From NCBI RefSeq assembly GCF_963662255.1, contig NC_085046.1:100085324-100149323 (forward strand): a DNA stretch of 64,000 nucleotides. Direction: 5' to 3'. The stretch's first letter is position 1. Every line of letters starts with the position of its first letter. The stretch is from Cinclus cinclus. Lineage: Eukaryota; Chordata; Aves; Passeriformes; Cinclidae. This document shows positions 38,620 through 51,600 of the stretch, piece after piece. Below the pieces are notes generated by a model. The model saw nothing but the letters and a program-made list of their open reading frames with translations, did no database searches and had not been told where the DNA came from. The position numbers and the translations under genes are program-made.

Positions 38620-39075
38620 AGTAGTTTTTAGGGTTTAAAGTGTAACGCATTATGGTAATGTAATGATTCTTATAGGCTGTATGTAAATGCTATAGGGTTT
38701 GTATCTTGTATTAGATTGGTTAGTGAAAATTAGAATATTCAGCACAAAAGATTTATTGTATTGTATGGGAACCTCGCTCTCTTACGTCTTACTGTCTTAC
38801 CTTTCCTTTTACTCTTAACTCTTAGCTCTTACGCTTCCTTTCACGCTTGCTCTTACCTCTTAGTTTTACTCTTTTACTCTCTTACTCTCTTACCCTCTTA
38901 CCCTTCATTTTACAATTGCTCTTACTCTTGCTCTCTTGGGCCTGCTCCAAGCTGTGGCTGGCAGCATCGAGCAGGGCCCTTGCCCTTTGCAATAAACCAC
39001 AAGTTCCAAAACCTGGCTTCAGAGATCTCTTGTCTCTGTCTGTCCCAACTGTCCTACCCCACCGTCGCTCCTACA
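38620..39075 (+). mobile_element. Probable LTR of an avian endogenous retrovirus
   Basis: The block has LTR architecture on the plus strand. An AT-rich first part is followed by a pyrimidine-rich repeat, then a GC-rich segment with AATAAA at 38991-38996, then a T/C-rich stretch with TTGTCTCTGTCTGTCCC. The right edge ends CTCCTACA at 39075, a typical LTR CA end. A TG start is likely between 38620 and 38641 but cannot be fixed. I associate this organisation with bird ERV LTRs but do not name a subfamily. No primer-binding site or gag follows, so it is probably a solo LTR. The plus-strand frames of 109-110 codons across it are by-products of the pyrimidine repeat. Confidence 0.6.
38773..38935 (+). 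repeat. Degenerate (CTCTTA)n pyrimidine repeat
   Basis: About twenty imperfect CTCTTA, CTTTTA and TCTTAC units run through 160 bases, inside the probable LTR. Units vary by single bases, which suggests expansion by slippage within the LTR followed by decay. Confidence 0.85.
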
Positions 39076-42000
39076 ATTCATCTCCTTTGAATTCATCTTG
39101 TAGAAATGCTAAATCAGGGTTTGATTATACCTCACTTGGACAGCCAATAGTCCTGCCAGGGTATTTTGAGTCTATGTGAGGGAAAAATGGGCATAGGTGG
39201 ATTAGTATAAATGTAGACTATTTCAAATACTTTCATTGCTGACCTGTCAGTAATCTTTTTGTTTGTTTGCATTGTACTATAGTGCTTTTTAACACAATCT
39301 AATTGCCAAATTCGCTCTTACTTTACTGACTATTCCAGAGTGTTCAGGTTGCTTATACCTGACTTCATTATCATTGACTTCTTGAACTCTTGTCAGCAAT
39401 CCAGTCATCTGCTAATAAAGGATCTAGAGTTTCAGTTGCAGCAAGCATAAGGTATTTTCATTTTTGAGGTACTTGCAAATCCCGTTACAGCTCAAGGTAT
39501 ACAGTGGATTCTGTTCAGTCTGTCTCTGGATGAAAGAATGCTCAAACTTGTGAGACCACCTAGAATGGAAAATGGCTGTTTCAGCTGTTCATCACCTATG
39601 CAATGTAAATACACACAGTGTGGCAGATTCCTTCATAAAAGTAAGAGCTACCAGGCTCTGTCCAGACATCAGCCAGACTAGACCAAAGTTTCAAGCAATT
39701 CTTCTTTTATCATTCTTTAGGGTGACGCGTTTCAGCAGATTTGTGCCTCGAGCCAAGAAAGATTTTGTAGGGTAGTCCCACCTGCTATTCACTGGGAAAA
39801 CTTATTTTTAAACTGTTTCCATGAAGTATGCCTGGTATGGGATTAGACTTTACAAGCTGAATGAGGGTTCTGCTGGATACATATGCAGTACAGTGCCTCA
39901 GTGTATGCACCGGAAAAGGTTCAATGCTGGACTCTCTCCCTCCACACCTCATTTTTAAACTGTTAACTATAAGCTCTCATGGTAGCAATGCTACATCTGT
40001 ACCTCAGGGGCCACCTTCAGGTGCCAGTAATGTCCTAAAATATATCCTTTGTGTACATTCCTCATATAGAGGTTCTCAGGCCAGAAGGGAAATGTCATGG
40101 AAGGTTCTTGATACTGTTCTTCTAGACTGCCTGCACTGTGAAAGTGTTAATATATTATGGAGTCATTTTATGGAAAGCAAAATCCTTCTTTCAAAGATCA
40201 GATCCCTTAATAATGATGTTTTAAATATTTCCAACTTGTTTCTGTGCTATTAGTCAATAAAGATAGATGTTTTTTATTGGACAAATTGATTTATTTTAAA
40301 AATCAATTGCAATACAGCATGTGATAATTTACAGAGAACAGGCTTGCTTAATTACGAGCTGAATCAGAAAACAACTGTGAAATGCACTTATATTTTTATT
40401 CTTTGAAAAATACTTATTTACAGGGTGTCTGTGTGGTTTGCACAGAGACTTCAGCAATTGTTTCAGAAAAATAAGTATCTCTAGTGTCTAGTTGTTTGAA
40501 ATCACAGTAAGTTGATGGACTAAAAACCAAAAATCTCTAAATTGTTCTTAAATATTTGCCTATAATAACAGAATTGGCACTATTTTTTCCCTCTGCAGTC
40601 CTTTGCTATTTGGTAAAAAATTAGTATTTTCCTAATGTAAGCAACCCATTTTGCACATTAGTGGAGAATTTTCCCTGTATTTCTGTCTATTTTACACTCT
40701 TTTCTGGCTTTGATTTTTGGGTTGTACTCCATAACACTATTTTCTAAGTATATTGCCATTGTCTGTTACATATTGGGAATATAATCTGATAAGAAAACAA
40801 TAATGTGAAATAATCTATAGAACTGTAATCTACATTGTCTAGGGCTCTTGTTTGTGTTGGACACAGCAGTTTGTATTGGAAGCATACTAATTCTATAGTC
40901 TGTGTGATAAATAATGCAGTAATGCTGAGGGTATCTGAAAAGCAGACTATACAGTGAATGGTGTGGTTTATGTTTTCAAGCTTATTGCTTTGTGCTCTTA
41001 ATACTTTTTGCATTTTTATTAATGAGAGCTGTTGCTTAATACTGTGAGGCTCAGAAGTCCATAATAATGTAATTTGACTTAGGGAAGAAATTTTATTGTT
41101 TGTTTAAAAATGAGCAGACATTTTCAGTCCAGTGCCTTCCTGTGTGTGTATCAATGTCAGTGTTTTTGGCATACCTTCAATACTGTGGCTGCAAGCAGAC
41201 ATTGCCTGTTTGCAAAAATATTAATTTCTTCTGGAGTTGCTCTTTTTTTAGTATAGTTTGAAGCTATGCAAGGTCTAAGACTTCACAGTTGTATCGTACA
41301 GTTGGAAGAATGGTATTATTCAAATGCTGAACCTGTACCTTATATTCTTACAGTCTGAAAGCCTTCTCTCAATTACAGGCAAAACATGGATGTGGTATAC
41401 CAGCCGTTCAAACTTGGGTGGCCCTTAGGATTTCAGGTTGTATTGTCTGGGCAAGTGCTGAAAGTACTCGGGCATATTCCAGAGGGCTCTGTGGCATAAA
41501 ATCCTAAGTGTTAGAAAAATGTAATGGAAAATTGTAATGTAATAAGGTGCTCATATGTATATCTGGAGTTCTGTATGTATACATCTGGAACTCTGCTCTC
41601 TGGAATAAACACAGCTGTATTTATTTGAATGTGTGAAACAGATTTATATACACAGGAGAATAAATCTTGTATTGCACACTCAAATACACTAGAGTACAAA
41701 ATTTTCATTGGCTGTGTATCACTGTTGCGATCTTTCTCTTTTTCTCTCTTTTTTTTTGAAATTATGTGAGAATTACTTTGAAATTTGTCCTCTGATTTCC
41801 CATTCAGAATTTAATAAATCAAAATATGAATAATTTAGCTAAATACCTATCCAAACAGGTATTCTAGGCCACAGTGAATAGCATTGTCTTTATAGAATCC
41901 CAGAGACTACTGTCACTTATTCGCAGATTTCACCACTACAACACATATAAGTAAAAATATTGCAGTGGTAAAATTCAACTTGATATCTAAATTTAAATAA

Positions 42001-44669
42001 ACAAAATTTTGACAATTCAGTGTGATATAAATTTTAATCTGTTTTGATCAGAACTGAGGTGCAGATGTTAGATCTGCCTCTGTGCCAGTCTTATTAGTCT
42101 TGCAACAATATATCCAAGTATAAACATTTATCTGTTTACTGTAGCTTTGAAAGAACAGTGCAGGGGGAGGGGGCTGGGGATTAGTTGTGCATCAGGAGTG
42201 AGTATTAGATGATGTGGGTGAGTTTTATCTGCACTTCCTTCTGCTCAGAGCTCTTTGTTCTGAGGTCAGCCAGGAAGGCCAAGGATGAGTGCCCTTCTTT
42301 CCTCCCAGACATAAACGTGGAGACAGGATGAGTATCCCCACAGGAACAGAGTGAAGATGGGGGCCTGCTGCCACTGCATAGGAAGTAGCTGGTGACAATA
42401 ATTCTCTCAAGAACTAGTTAACAAAAATAAGTAGTTCTTGTTAAACCTCTTCAGCATTTCATTTAATAAGGCATATTAGGAGGGAATACAAAGGAAAGAC
42501 ACCAGAGAACCCAGTCTGCAGTTTTCTAGGTGACAGCCTGAATCACGTTTCTTAAATGTGGCTGTGGATCCATGAGGAAAGACAAATACACCAACATTAT
42601 CCTTCAAATAGATTAACACTTCATTTGCTTAACCCACTGCTGTGTCCTGCCTGAAAACAGACGCATGTGTATTAGAAAGCCAATGTGTTGCGTAGAGGAT
42701 GTAAGTGAAATATACTTTTCCCCCAAGACTTCTTCCTTTCCTTTCTTGGACAATTAATGTACAATGCAACAGCCCATATACAGGAAGGTGGCTTTCTGCT
42801 CCACTGATGCTCTTTTCTCACAGCATTGGGACAGCAGAATGATGATGAGCAGAATTGATGTTTTGAGGTACTGATCTAAATTATTTGCTCAAAGGTAGAC
42901 TGTTTAGTCTGAGGGAAGGGAAAGAATTGGGGAAAAACTACTTCTCTATCAAGTTTTCACTTTATTAAAAAATATGTGTAAGGGATGGGTAGCTTGACTC
43001 TTTTGCTCAGGTACTGTTACTTTCTCACATTAAAAGAAATATGTGTTATCTGTATGACATGAATATGAGAAGAGAGAAAAAACTCTGAAGAACTGAAAAT
43101 TCTGAAGTAAGGAGAGAGACCATTGACAGAAAGGAGTAAGGTGGAGCTTTTGGCTTGAAAGAACATAATGTTTTCTCTTGGACAGGATGTCCTTCCATAA
43201 AGCTTGTATTAGCTCTCAGGGAATTGGAAGCACTCAGGTGCCATATGTGCCATTAGGTCTGAGTTAATAGGGAGGAGATTCGGCAGCAGAGCATACAGAA
43301 CCAGCGAGTGACGTGTTTAGTGGACCATGACTAATTGGGGAAAAAAACCCCCAAAGAATGTTCCAAATCCATATTTGTTGCAATTACTGGATGACTGAAC
43401 TGGTATTCCACTGTCCTTAGAGAAGGAGATTCCTCCTCCCCTTAGGGAGTGTCTTTTTTATTGTTGTTGTTTCTTTTTTTTTTTTCTTTTTTTTTGTTCC
43501 AAACTTCTTTATGTGACTGGACTGGAATATGAACATTTCCTTGCTGTATTTGTCAGAGGAAAGCACTTTACCTTTTCAATCTTCTCTTTTAGATAAATGG
43601 TTTGCAAGCTGTTGAGATAATGATCCCTATTTTTTTTAGGCTAACCCCAATTACAGATCAGCTTGCAAATGACTGTAGCAAAATTGTGGAAGATTTTTCT
43701 AATATTCATTTACTCATTGTTGTCAGGCTAAGGTAGAGACTTTATTGAGAAGATCCTGATTTATTCTACTGCCTGAGAACCATAGTCTGTGCTGTTGGAG
43801 TTCTGAAGCTACTCAGTAATTAAAATCACATCTGCCAATCTATTTTTCCTGTATTTATGGTACATATTATCATGGTATTTGGGGATATCCAAGTATAGAT
43901 TTTGAGCAGAATGTCTAATATAAACCAAGTTTAATTATGTTTATATGAAAATCTCTAGAAACCATTGTTGACTAGTTCTGGAATTAATTATTAGAGTACA
44001 ATATTCTTTTTTTAAAAATCAGTGTTTTCTTCTTTCTCTATCAGGGACACAAAGTATTAAAAATTGTTCTGTATATGTTGACTTAGAAACAAAGTTTACT
44101 TCTTTTTGGCTACTTGCATTTTTCTTGGGCTTCCTACTTAAAGAAGAACTGGCAAAAAGGTAATTGTCTGGCAAACTGCCATCTCAGATTACTTTATTCT
44201 GCCTTTTTTCTGTTAATTTCAGCCGTGTCCTCAAAATGCACTCTGGTGGTTTGAATAGCAAGAAAGCAAGCTATTAACTATCCTTGTACTTGTCTCATTT
44301 ATGTTGCAGTTATAAATTATGTCCACAGAGCCTAAATACTTGCATTTAGAGCTGCATTTTGCCTTGTACATACAGCAGAAAGAAAAAAATGGTCTCTCTC
44401 CTCCCATTAGCAATTGGCCAACATATCTTTTGCTTTGGTTGTTTTTCTGTGGCCCATAATCTGCAAAAGAATAGATTAGCTTTATTCTGCTCAGTGGGTA
44501 GGATCTATGACTGATTTAAATGAGACATATATATTTCATTCCTGAATATCTGGCCCATTGTGTGATGTTCAGGGAAAAATATTCTTGGAGGATTTAGGGC
44601 AATCTTAGCTGGAAATACAGGAAATGTTTCAGAAAGATAACTCCTGTCAGCTTGTAAAATAGCACGTAA
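39076..44669. other. Gene-free DNA, one 130-codon open frame
   Basis: No named repeat is recognised over 5.6 kb. The longest frame is 130 codons at 39861-40253 on the plus strand. Its stop lies a few bases before an AATAAA at 40257, but it has no recognisable domain and no upstream signal. At 41321-41502 a frame opens after an acceptor-like CTCTCAATTACAG (end 41378). T-rich runs occur near 43464-43497. Confidence 0.5.
41554..41595. repeat. ~21-bp imperfect tandem duplication
   Basis: TATGTATATCTGGAGTTCTG at 41554-41573 is followed at once by TATGTATACATCTGGAACTCTG at 41574-41595. The copies differ by a two-base insertion and two substitutions. Confidence 0.85.
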
Positions 44670-45720
44670 TGGTTTCAGTTGAAAGAAACCTTAAAGATCA
44701 TTGAGTTCCAAACCCCCTCTGCCATAGGCTGGGACACCTTCCACTAGACCAGGTTGCTCAGGGCCCCATCCAGCCTGGTCTTAAAAAAGATTCAGGGATG
44801 GGACATTGGCAGCTTCCCTGGACAGCCTATTCTAGTGCTTCACCATTCTCATAAGGAAGAATTTCTTCCTTGTGTCTAATCTAAACCCTTGCATCTAACC
44901 CTTTTTCAGTTTAAAGCCATCACCCTTGGTTCTATCGTTACCTGCACGTGCAAGAGTTCTTTCTCTGCCTTTCTTGTAGGCTCCCTTTAGGTACTGGAAG
45001 GCTGCTTTATAGCAATCTCCCTGGAGCCTTGTCTTCTCCAGGATGAACGCCCAGCTCTCTCAGCATGTTTGCATAGGAGAAGTGCTCCAGCCTTCTGATC
45101 AGCTTGGTGGCCTTCTCTGCACCTTCTCTAACAGGTCCATGGCTTTGTTCTGCTGGGGACCCCTGGGGCTGGATGTAGCACTGCAGATGGAGTCAAAGCA
45201 GAGCAGAGGGCCAGAAGCCCCTCCCTTGCCCTGCTGGCCACAGTGGTTTGAATGCAGCCCAGGACACCTTTGGCTTTCTGTACTGTGAGCACACACTGCC
45301 AAATTATATTAAGTTTTTCATCTACCAGTACCCCCAGGCCTTTTTCCTCATGGCTGTTCTCAATCCCTTCATGTCTCAGCCTTAATCCATGTTTGGAATT
45401 GCCCTGACCCAGGTGCAGAAGCTTGTACTCCACCCAGCCTACCTTCTTGTGGTTCCCATGGGCCCACTCCTCAGGCATGTCTTAGGATCATCTGGATGGC
45501 ATCCCTTGCCACTGCACCACTTCCCTGCACCACTCCTCTTGGTGCTGTCCTGCAAACTGGCTGAGGATGCACTCAGTCCCACTGTCCACATTCCTGACAA
45601 TGATGTTAACTATTGACATCATTGTTACTGGTCCCAGTATTGACTCTTTCAGGATGCCACTTGTCACTTGTCTCTGCTGGAACAACAAATCATTGACTGC
45701 TTCTCTTTGAATGTAACCAG
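44670..45720 (-). mobile_element. CR1 LINE, longest copy in the window
   Basis: The plus strand reads as antisense CR1 for about 1 kb. The 3' end (GAAAGAAACCTTAAAGATCA, then GAGTTCCAAACCCCC) is at 44680-44715. It is followed by the untranslated region and then by the reverse-transcriptase frame up to about 45720. Minus-strand peptides show CR1 hallmarks: VTSGI with SILGPV near 45640, KLLHLGQGNSKHG near 45420, EEKGLGVLVDEKLN near 45330, and GVLGCIQTTVASRAREG near 45250. In a live element this enzyme and the 3' tail drive target-primed reverse transcription. Frameshifts and stops, for example after ILGPV where the catalytic region should follow, make this copy inactive. The end at 45720 is approximate. 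Confidence 0.93.
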
Positions 45721-47919
45721 TGCTTGTAGTAAAGTGCTTCAAATGAAGACATCTTGTATCTTTCCTGGTATCTTTTGAATTTCCAGGCTTCATCAGTGTT
45801 TATCACTCTGTGATTCTCAGTGTGGTAGAGAAAATGAATTTCAGTATTATGGACAGACAGATGTAGTATAATTGTTGAGATACTGTTCTCCTTTTCTGTG
45901 CTCAGTAAGAGCAAGAGTAGATCTTACGAGCTTGGCTATTCTGCAGGCTGGAGGGGTTGAAAGGTCAAACCACTCTTTTTTTCAGTGCCTTTTCAATGTT
46001 TTGACCCAAGGAAGCAGAGGAATGTGCAGCACTGTGAGTCCCCAGGGTGTAAAATACATTGGCACTGGATGAAGGGTAAGTAGGTTGGCTGTGTGTATGG
46101 AAGCAAGCACTTAGCAGCTACTCAGGGGATAGTGGAAAGCATCCCAGTCCATCAGGTAGCTTCACACAAGCTGTGTGCAGTGTCCTCATAAGCTCTTTTT
46201 ACAGTGGTATAACTCCATATGGCAAATGAACACCACAGATTTTAGAGTACCTGGGACCCATCAAAGCATTTTAACTAGGGCCTCTTTATGTAACAGACTA
46301 AATGGTTTCCTGATAAATTTCAATTGCTTTGTCTGTAGGTAGCACCATCTACCAATGTATCTCTAAAATTTTGTTTCCTAAATGCCAGGAGAAGCTTAGT
46401 ATAAGATTATTGTGTATCATAAAACTAACTCCGGCACTTGATGACGCTTCACGTTTAGTAGTAAAACATGATGGAAGACATTGAACAAATCACCTGTTGA
46501 ATTTTTATATTTATTTTGACAGATTTTTTTGGTGAGAGACGCTTTATAGGAAGGTTAAGGCAATGCTCTTTGCATATAAACAGTGAGTGGCTGGCCTTCA
46601 TGCACTTTGAGTAGCTTTTCAGTCCTCCACATTATTTAAGGATAGCATGTCCTCTAGAAGTCTTAAAAGTAGAAATTTAAAAATTTGCATTTGAATTCTG
46701 TTACTGAACTTATATTGACAAACAGGGTAAATAATGGGATTTCATTTGACTGATGGATTAGATGTTTACAATGTCTTGGTCTGAATAATTTACAACATAC
46801 CTTGATTTTCAGCTTGTATTAAAAATATAGTTTGTTAGAATGGATTTTTTTAATATCTAAACTGACATGGTAAATGTTTATTTTTGTGTTAATGATTATT
46901 TAAAACTCCAAAACCTGAAAGTATTTAAGGGTAGCTGTCATACAAAGCACCACCACTTTGAAGAGAATGCAGAGGTTACAAATAATTTCTCTCCTGGTTA
47001 GTTAGGTTTATAATCTAGCAATTTGAACAAATTGATTAGGCTATGGTAGTTTGTCCTTTGTATTTTTTTTTAATGCTAAACACAGTTTTTGTTGCAGAAT
47101 AAAAAATATTCCTTAAATGCATTTCTTAGAAACATCAAGGAAGTAGAAGTTTTTTTTAAAAAAGGTTACATTTGCTTTGCATTGTTCCTATAAACCATTT
47201 TATTACTTTGAAGCAACAGAAGCAAGTGCATTTTGTATTTATGCATGTATTAGGAAACCAGGTGTTCTGATCTGAATGCTGAATATCTCAGAATTATTTA
47301 ACCATTAATAAATGGAATATTAAAAAAATGCTTCATTTCATTGTTTGAATAAAATTAATATCACAAGCTTTATTCTCTCAAAGTACAATTTTAAACTTAT
47401 AGTTGGGTACAAAAACTCCTTTTATCTACAAGCTGTTTTCTATAAATAATATAGCAGTTATTTTGCATATAAAACACTTGACTTGGATGATTTCTCAGAA
47501 GAAAATAAATGAGCTTTTTACCACAGTGTTATTGATGATGTTTTAAGTGGCTGAACTTGATGTGAGTGAAAGACTGATGGATCTGAGTAATGAGGAGGAA
47601 AGTCGTGATCAGGAGAATAACCTAACAGAGTCAACCAGGAAGGAGGATGTTAGGCAAGAAAAGTTGCTTTACCATATTGTTAATGCTATGTATGTATTAG
47701 CATAAAATGTGAAATGGTGCTTTCACTGTCATCTTGATTGTCTGACATAAACCAGTGAAGATGTGTCTGAGCAAGGTGCAAGAATTGCCTGTGGGAATTA
47801 AAACCATCCTGCATGCAGAGCTGAGGGGAAGCTGATGGCAGCAGCAGTGAAGTGCCTGTGAATGCGGAAATTTACCTGTTGATAAAATGCGAGTCTTCTT
47901 TTTGTCCTCTTTCCATCAG
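45721..47919. other. AT-rich DNA, few repeats
   Basis: No named repeat is recognised. The interval 46660-47540 is strongly AT-rich but of mixed sequence. A 52-codon plus-strand frame at 47547-47705 starts VAELDVSERLMDLSNEEE and is rich in acidic and polar residues. All frames are stopped just upstream of it and its likely acceptor is weak. I cannot call it a gene. Confidence 0.5.
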
Positions 47920-47971
47920 ATGGATAGCAAAATTCATTCGCAAGGCCTGGCTGGAGGATGATTATGAATAA
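47920..47971 (+). other. Candidate terminal coding exon, 17 codons
   Basis: A very good acceptor with a long pyrimidine tract (CTTTTTGTCCTCTTTCCATCAG) ends at 47919. The next 52 nt read, after one base, WIAKFIRKAWLEDDYE and a TAA stop. The stop overlaps an AATAAA hexamer. The peptide looks like a protein C-terminus but I do not recognise it. No convincing upstream partner exon was found, so this may be chance or a relic. Confidence 0.22.
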
Positions 47972-47977
47972 AGGAAG

Positions 47978-48015
47978 TTTTTTTTCTTTTTATTTTTTTC
48001 TTTTTTTTTTTTTTT
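47978..48015. repeat. T-rich tract
   Basis: Thirty-eight bases that are almost entirely T on the plus strand with three C and one A interruptions. It could be the poly(A) end of a minus-strand retrocopy, but no recognisable element abuts it. Confidence 0.9.
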
Positions 48016-48483
48016 AATGCAAAGAAAATAAGACTGGACAGTGTGCACTGCAGCAAAGATCCATATATCTTTACAGCTCCAAAACTTCAAAGTACTTTAA
48101 TATGTAAAGACTGCTTTTAAAAACTACTTTTTAAACTGTGTTTGCAGTGCTAACAAGTGTACATTTCTCCTGGCAAAACAGTTTACCAAGACCTGTTATT
48201 CTCACTCTTCATTCTGCTCCACGGGGCACATAATGGCATGTCATATCTTGCAAGTGAGAATCTTGATATTTGTTTCAAATCTGTGTGAAGGAAATGAGGT
48301 GTAAACCTGATTTTTACTTTTTCATCAACATAGGTTATAATTTTTTGCAGATCTATTTGAGTTCTAGGGATGCCAGGCAGTGGGAAATACAGTGTTCCAG
48401 TCATGAACATGGTTCCAGATAAGTGGGAGACAGGGAAGGAAGAACAAGGGGAGGGGTTGCTATGTCAGCTGAAAAGCTCTGCA

Positions 48484-48600
48484 CTTTAACTGACTTATCC
48501 AAAGACATTCTAGAAATCAGCAGCAGATCTAGAAATAGAATGCAATTATATTACTTCTTGGTCTCAATACTGTCCTTTGCCCTTCCTTACTCCACTCGCA
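48484..48600 (+). mobile_element. MIR-like SINE remnant, 3' half
   Basis: The plus strand ACTGACTTATCCAAAGACATTC, then CAGCAGATCTAGAAATAGAATG, CTTGGTCTCAATACTGTCC and TTACTCCACTCGC. This matches the amniote MIR order: GTGACTTGCCCAAGGTCACAC, CAGAGCTGGGAATAGAACCC, the CTGACTCCCAGTCC block, and CTAACCACTAGACCACGC. The match covers roughly 115 bases with many substitutions, as expected of an element silent since before birds diverged. Confidence 0.65.
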
Positions 48601-51600
48601 GTAAATCTTTCACTTGGAAATAGGTAAATGTCTGTGTTCATACAGTGGATTAATTTTTCTTTTGCAAAATTATTCCTGTTCCGTTTGGTATTTTAATGTA
48701 AGCTATTTGTCTCGTTTTATTCTTATCGTAGTTGTTCATAGTGTGGTGTGATTTTGAATAGGACTAGAATATACAATCTCTTATCAGTGTATACATTTTT
48801 GTAGCACAAAATCTGAGACAAAAAAAATTGTGAGACAAGCAGGCAACAATTACTCTGCCTTGTCTTAGCCTCTGTTTAAAGAAAAAAAAAAATCTGTCAT
48901 TTTCTATCCCATTTTGTTTCTCTTTTTCTATCCCACTGAACCTGTTTCACTTATTAATATTTGCAATATGCAGATATTTTGTGCATATAAAAGGAAACTT
49001 GTAGCTATTATTCATTGACTAATGCAAAAAAAAGACATTGAGAACAAGAACTTAACAGAAATCTGTGAATCCACCACAGAAAAACAACAAATAATGAAAG
49101 CTGGTGAACTCAATTAGCCAGTATACTTGAATTTGGGATAAAGCAGCTAATTCAACATACTCACCTGCTGGAAGAGCTCAGTTGAGCTAGAAGCATGACT
49201 GAAAAAAGCACATGTATGTCAGCAACCTAGCTGCAATAGGATTAAAGCCACTATTTCTTTTTAGTCTCTATCTTAAAAAAAAACAACCAAAACTCAGATC
49301 TATGAAAGGAGAAGAAAGTCATGTCCACAAAAACTTGAGTTGAATATTTTTCTGACCCCACGAAGAAGGCTTCTGTGGAGAAATCCTTGGTTATGGAACA
49401 TTGAGCGAAAAATATCTTGGAAGAGAGGTTTAGATGTCACACTGTGAAACAATGCTTAGTGTGGTAGTGTTTTAGACTGTGTGGTTTGGGCTCTGGCTCT
49501 GATGAACAATTCTTTGTATAAAATGGAAAGTACTAAATGAGTTGTACTCAGGGCACTGGGTTGAAGTTGGCAGCAGGTTGTTTATGGTAATCCTCTGTTG
49601 GCCTGCTCTTAACCCAAGGAACTCTTCTTCCACTGGGGCAACAGTTTTGGACATGCTCTGTGTGGCATCTCCAGCCCCACAGACTGACAGTTGTCTCTAA
49701 CAATAATAATAGGTTAAAAGTGAAAGCCAGGCTGTAGGTAAGAGCACAGAGTCAGGAAGAAATTTGGTTTGGAGGATGATTTACAATATTGTGTCCTGTG
49801 GAGTTGATTATTTCTTCCTCCCAAATATCTGGTCCTGGTCATAGCTGGAGGGCAATACTGGAGCAGGCCATGGATATGATCCAGTTTAGTGGTTCTGTAG
49901 TCCTACTGAGAATAAGCTAATTATTAACTATGAGCAACTTACTGTAATGTAGTTTTTATATTATTCCCAACTTCATAATAGTATTCATTGTACTTGAAAC
50001 ACTGATTTTTTTTTTAGCACTGTTCAAATGAGGCCCAGCTAAAATGCCGAGGGGCTCAACAGCATTATGAACAGAGCTTGTTGTACATTAGGGAGTTTTG
50101 TCAGATTCTTAAATTCTTAAACTGTATTGATTCACTTTACATCATGTACTCATGCTCTGAGCTCCTGAAAACTAGCTCTCCAGAAAGGAAGTTCTTTGTG
50201 GTGATAGGAATTCTTCAATCCTTCAGCATAATCAAGACTGATTTTACTGTAATACCTTTCTTACTTCTCAAAGAAGATTTTACTTCTCAAGTGATGCAAC
50301 CTTCTCTTTATGTCTGTTCTCCTAATGACCCATTTACCTGTTCCTGGTGCTGCCTTCACATTGGTTCTCATCTAACCTCACTAACCTCTATTCTGTCTCC
50401 AAGTTTTTCAGGCTTAGCTGTTACATCAAAATCCAGATATTGTTATTGAGGTCTTGCAAAAATTGCAAACTGGGTATTAGAGATATTCCATATCTGAAAA
50501 GATATTTAGAGTATACATACGGAGTGTCTGTCCCCCTTATAAGCTTTAAATTTATGCATTCACCCGTTGGTTGGACCTACAGGCCTCCAAATCTGTTCTG
50601 CATGGGCTTTGGGAATTTAGTGGTATTGAGGTGAAAGAGAGACAGTCCAGGTTTCTTTCTGGATCTCAGTAAGAAAGTGTCAACAAAAAAATGTCTTAAT
50701 AACTCCTTTAAGGAGAGAGAATAAGAACATGAATATAGATAACAAATAAATATTGCATCCTTTCAGATACTGGGTGCTCCACATCTCTGCAACATCAGTT
50801 GGAGTCCAGATGCCTTTTCCTCTGGTGCATTGCAAAGAGCAGACCCAACCCTGTCTGTGAGGAGAACCTCTCTCTTTTGGTTCTTCAAGGCAATACGTAA
50901 TTTCTTTAAAAGAAAACAGCTGTTTTCCTAAGGGATGTTATCATGAGAACTTCTTGTCATGCTTTCAGATAAGGCAAGATGTCCCAGGCACGATAATTGG
51001 TGGTACCAAGTAGGAGCTACATGCAGGCTCCTTTGTTTCTGTCAGCTGAATGAGTTTGTCGTGCAGCCAAGGAATCTGAGCAGTACTGCACAGACCCACA
51101 CACATCAAGTGAGCTGTTCTGTAGGTTGCTGACTCCCCAGAAAGTGGCCAGCTTCTCAGTTAGCACCAAAATAAAGACCTAGAGTGAGAATCAGAAAAAG
51201 ACATGTTGCATTGTGGATTTTTTTTGTTGTTGTTGTTGTCCAGTTGCTCAGTAGTAAGCCCATCACTTCTCTGTGACAGCTCCCAAATCAGTAACTTTTC
51301 AGTTCCAGCTTTTCACTTGAAACTGGTAGGGGAGAACACTGAAACCTAGTCTTTTACAGGCCTACAATCACAACTGACTTTCCTGTTTCTAGGCTGCAAT
51401 GTCATCTGCATTATTTAGGAGTTTCCCCATACTTCTGTGCAGGGATATTTGTGTCTGCTGCTCCCCTTTTGCTTCCCCCTGTATTTTATTTCCTGATGCT
51501 TCATGAGACTCTGAAGAGATTCTTACTTTTATCTCAGTGTTAAAATTTCTGTAGACAACAATTTAAAAAGGCAGGGAGAAAGATGGCTCAAACTGGGGAG

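Noticed and set aside
38761..39179. Overlapping leucine- and serine-rich plus-strand frames of 109-110 codons
   Set aside because: They are translations of the CTCTTA pyrimidine repeat and the LTR around it, not coding sequence.
39861..40253. 130-codon plus-strand frame ending just before AATAAA
   Set aside because: The hexamer is common in AT-rich DNA. No promoter, acceptor or recognisable peptide was found, so it is not called a gene.
50078..50449. 123-codon plus-strand open frame
   Set aside because: No recognisable motif and no usable splice sites. Chance frames of this length are expected in 64 kb on six frames.
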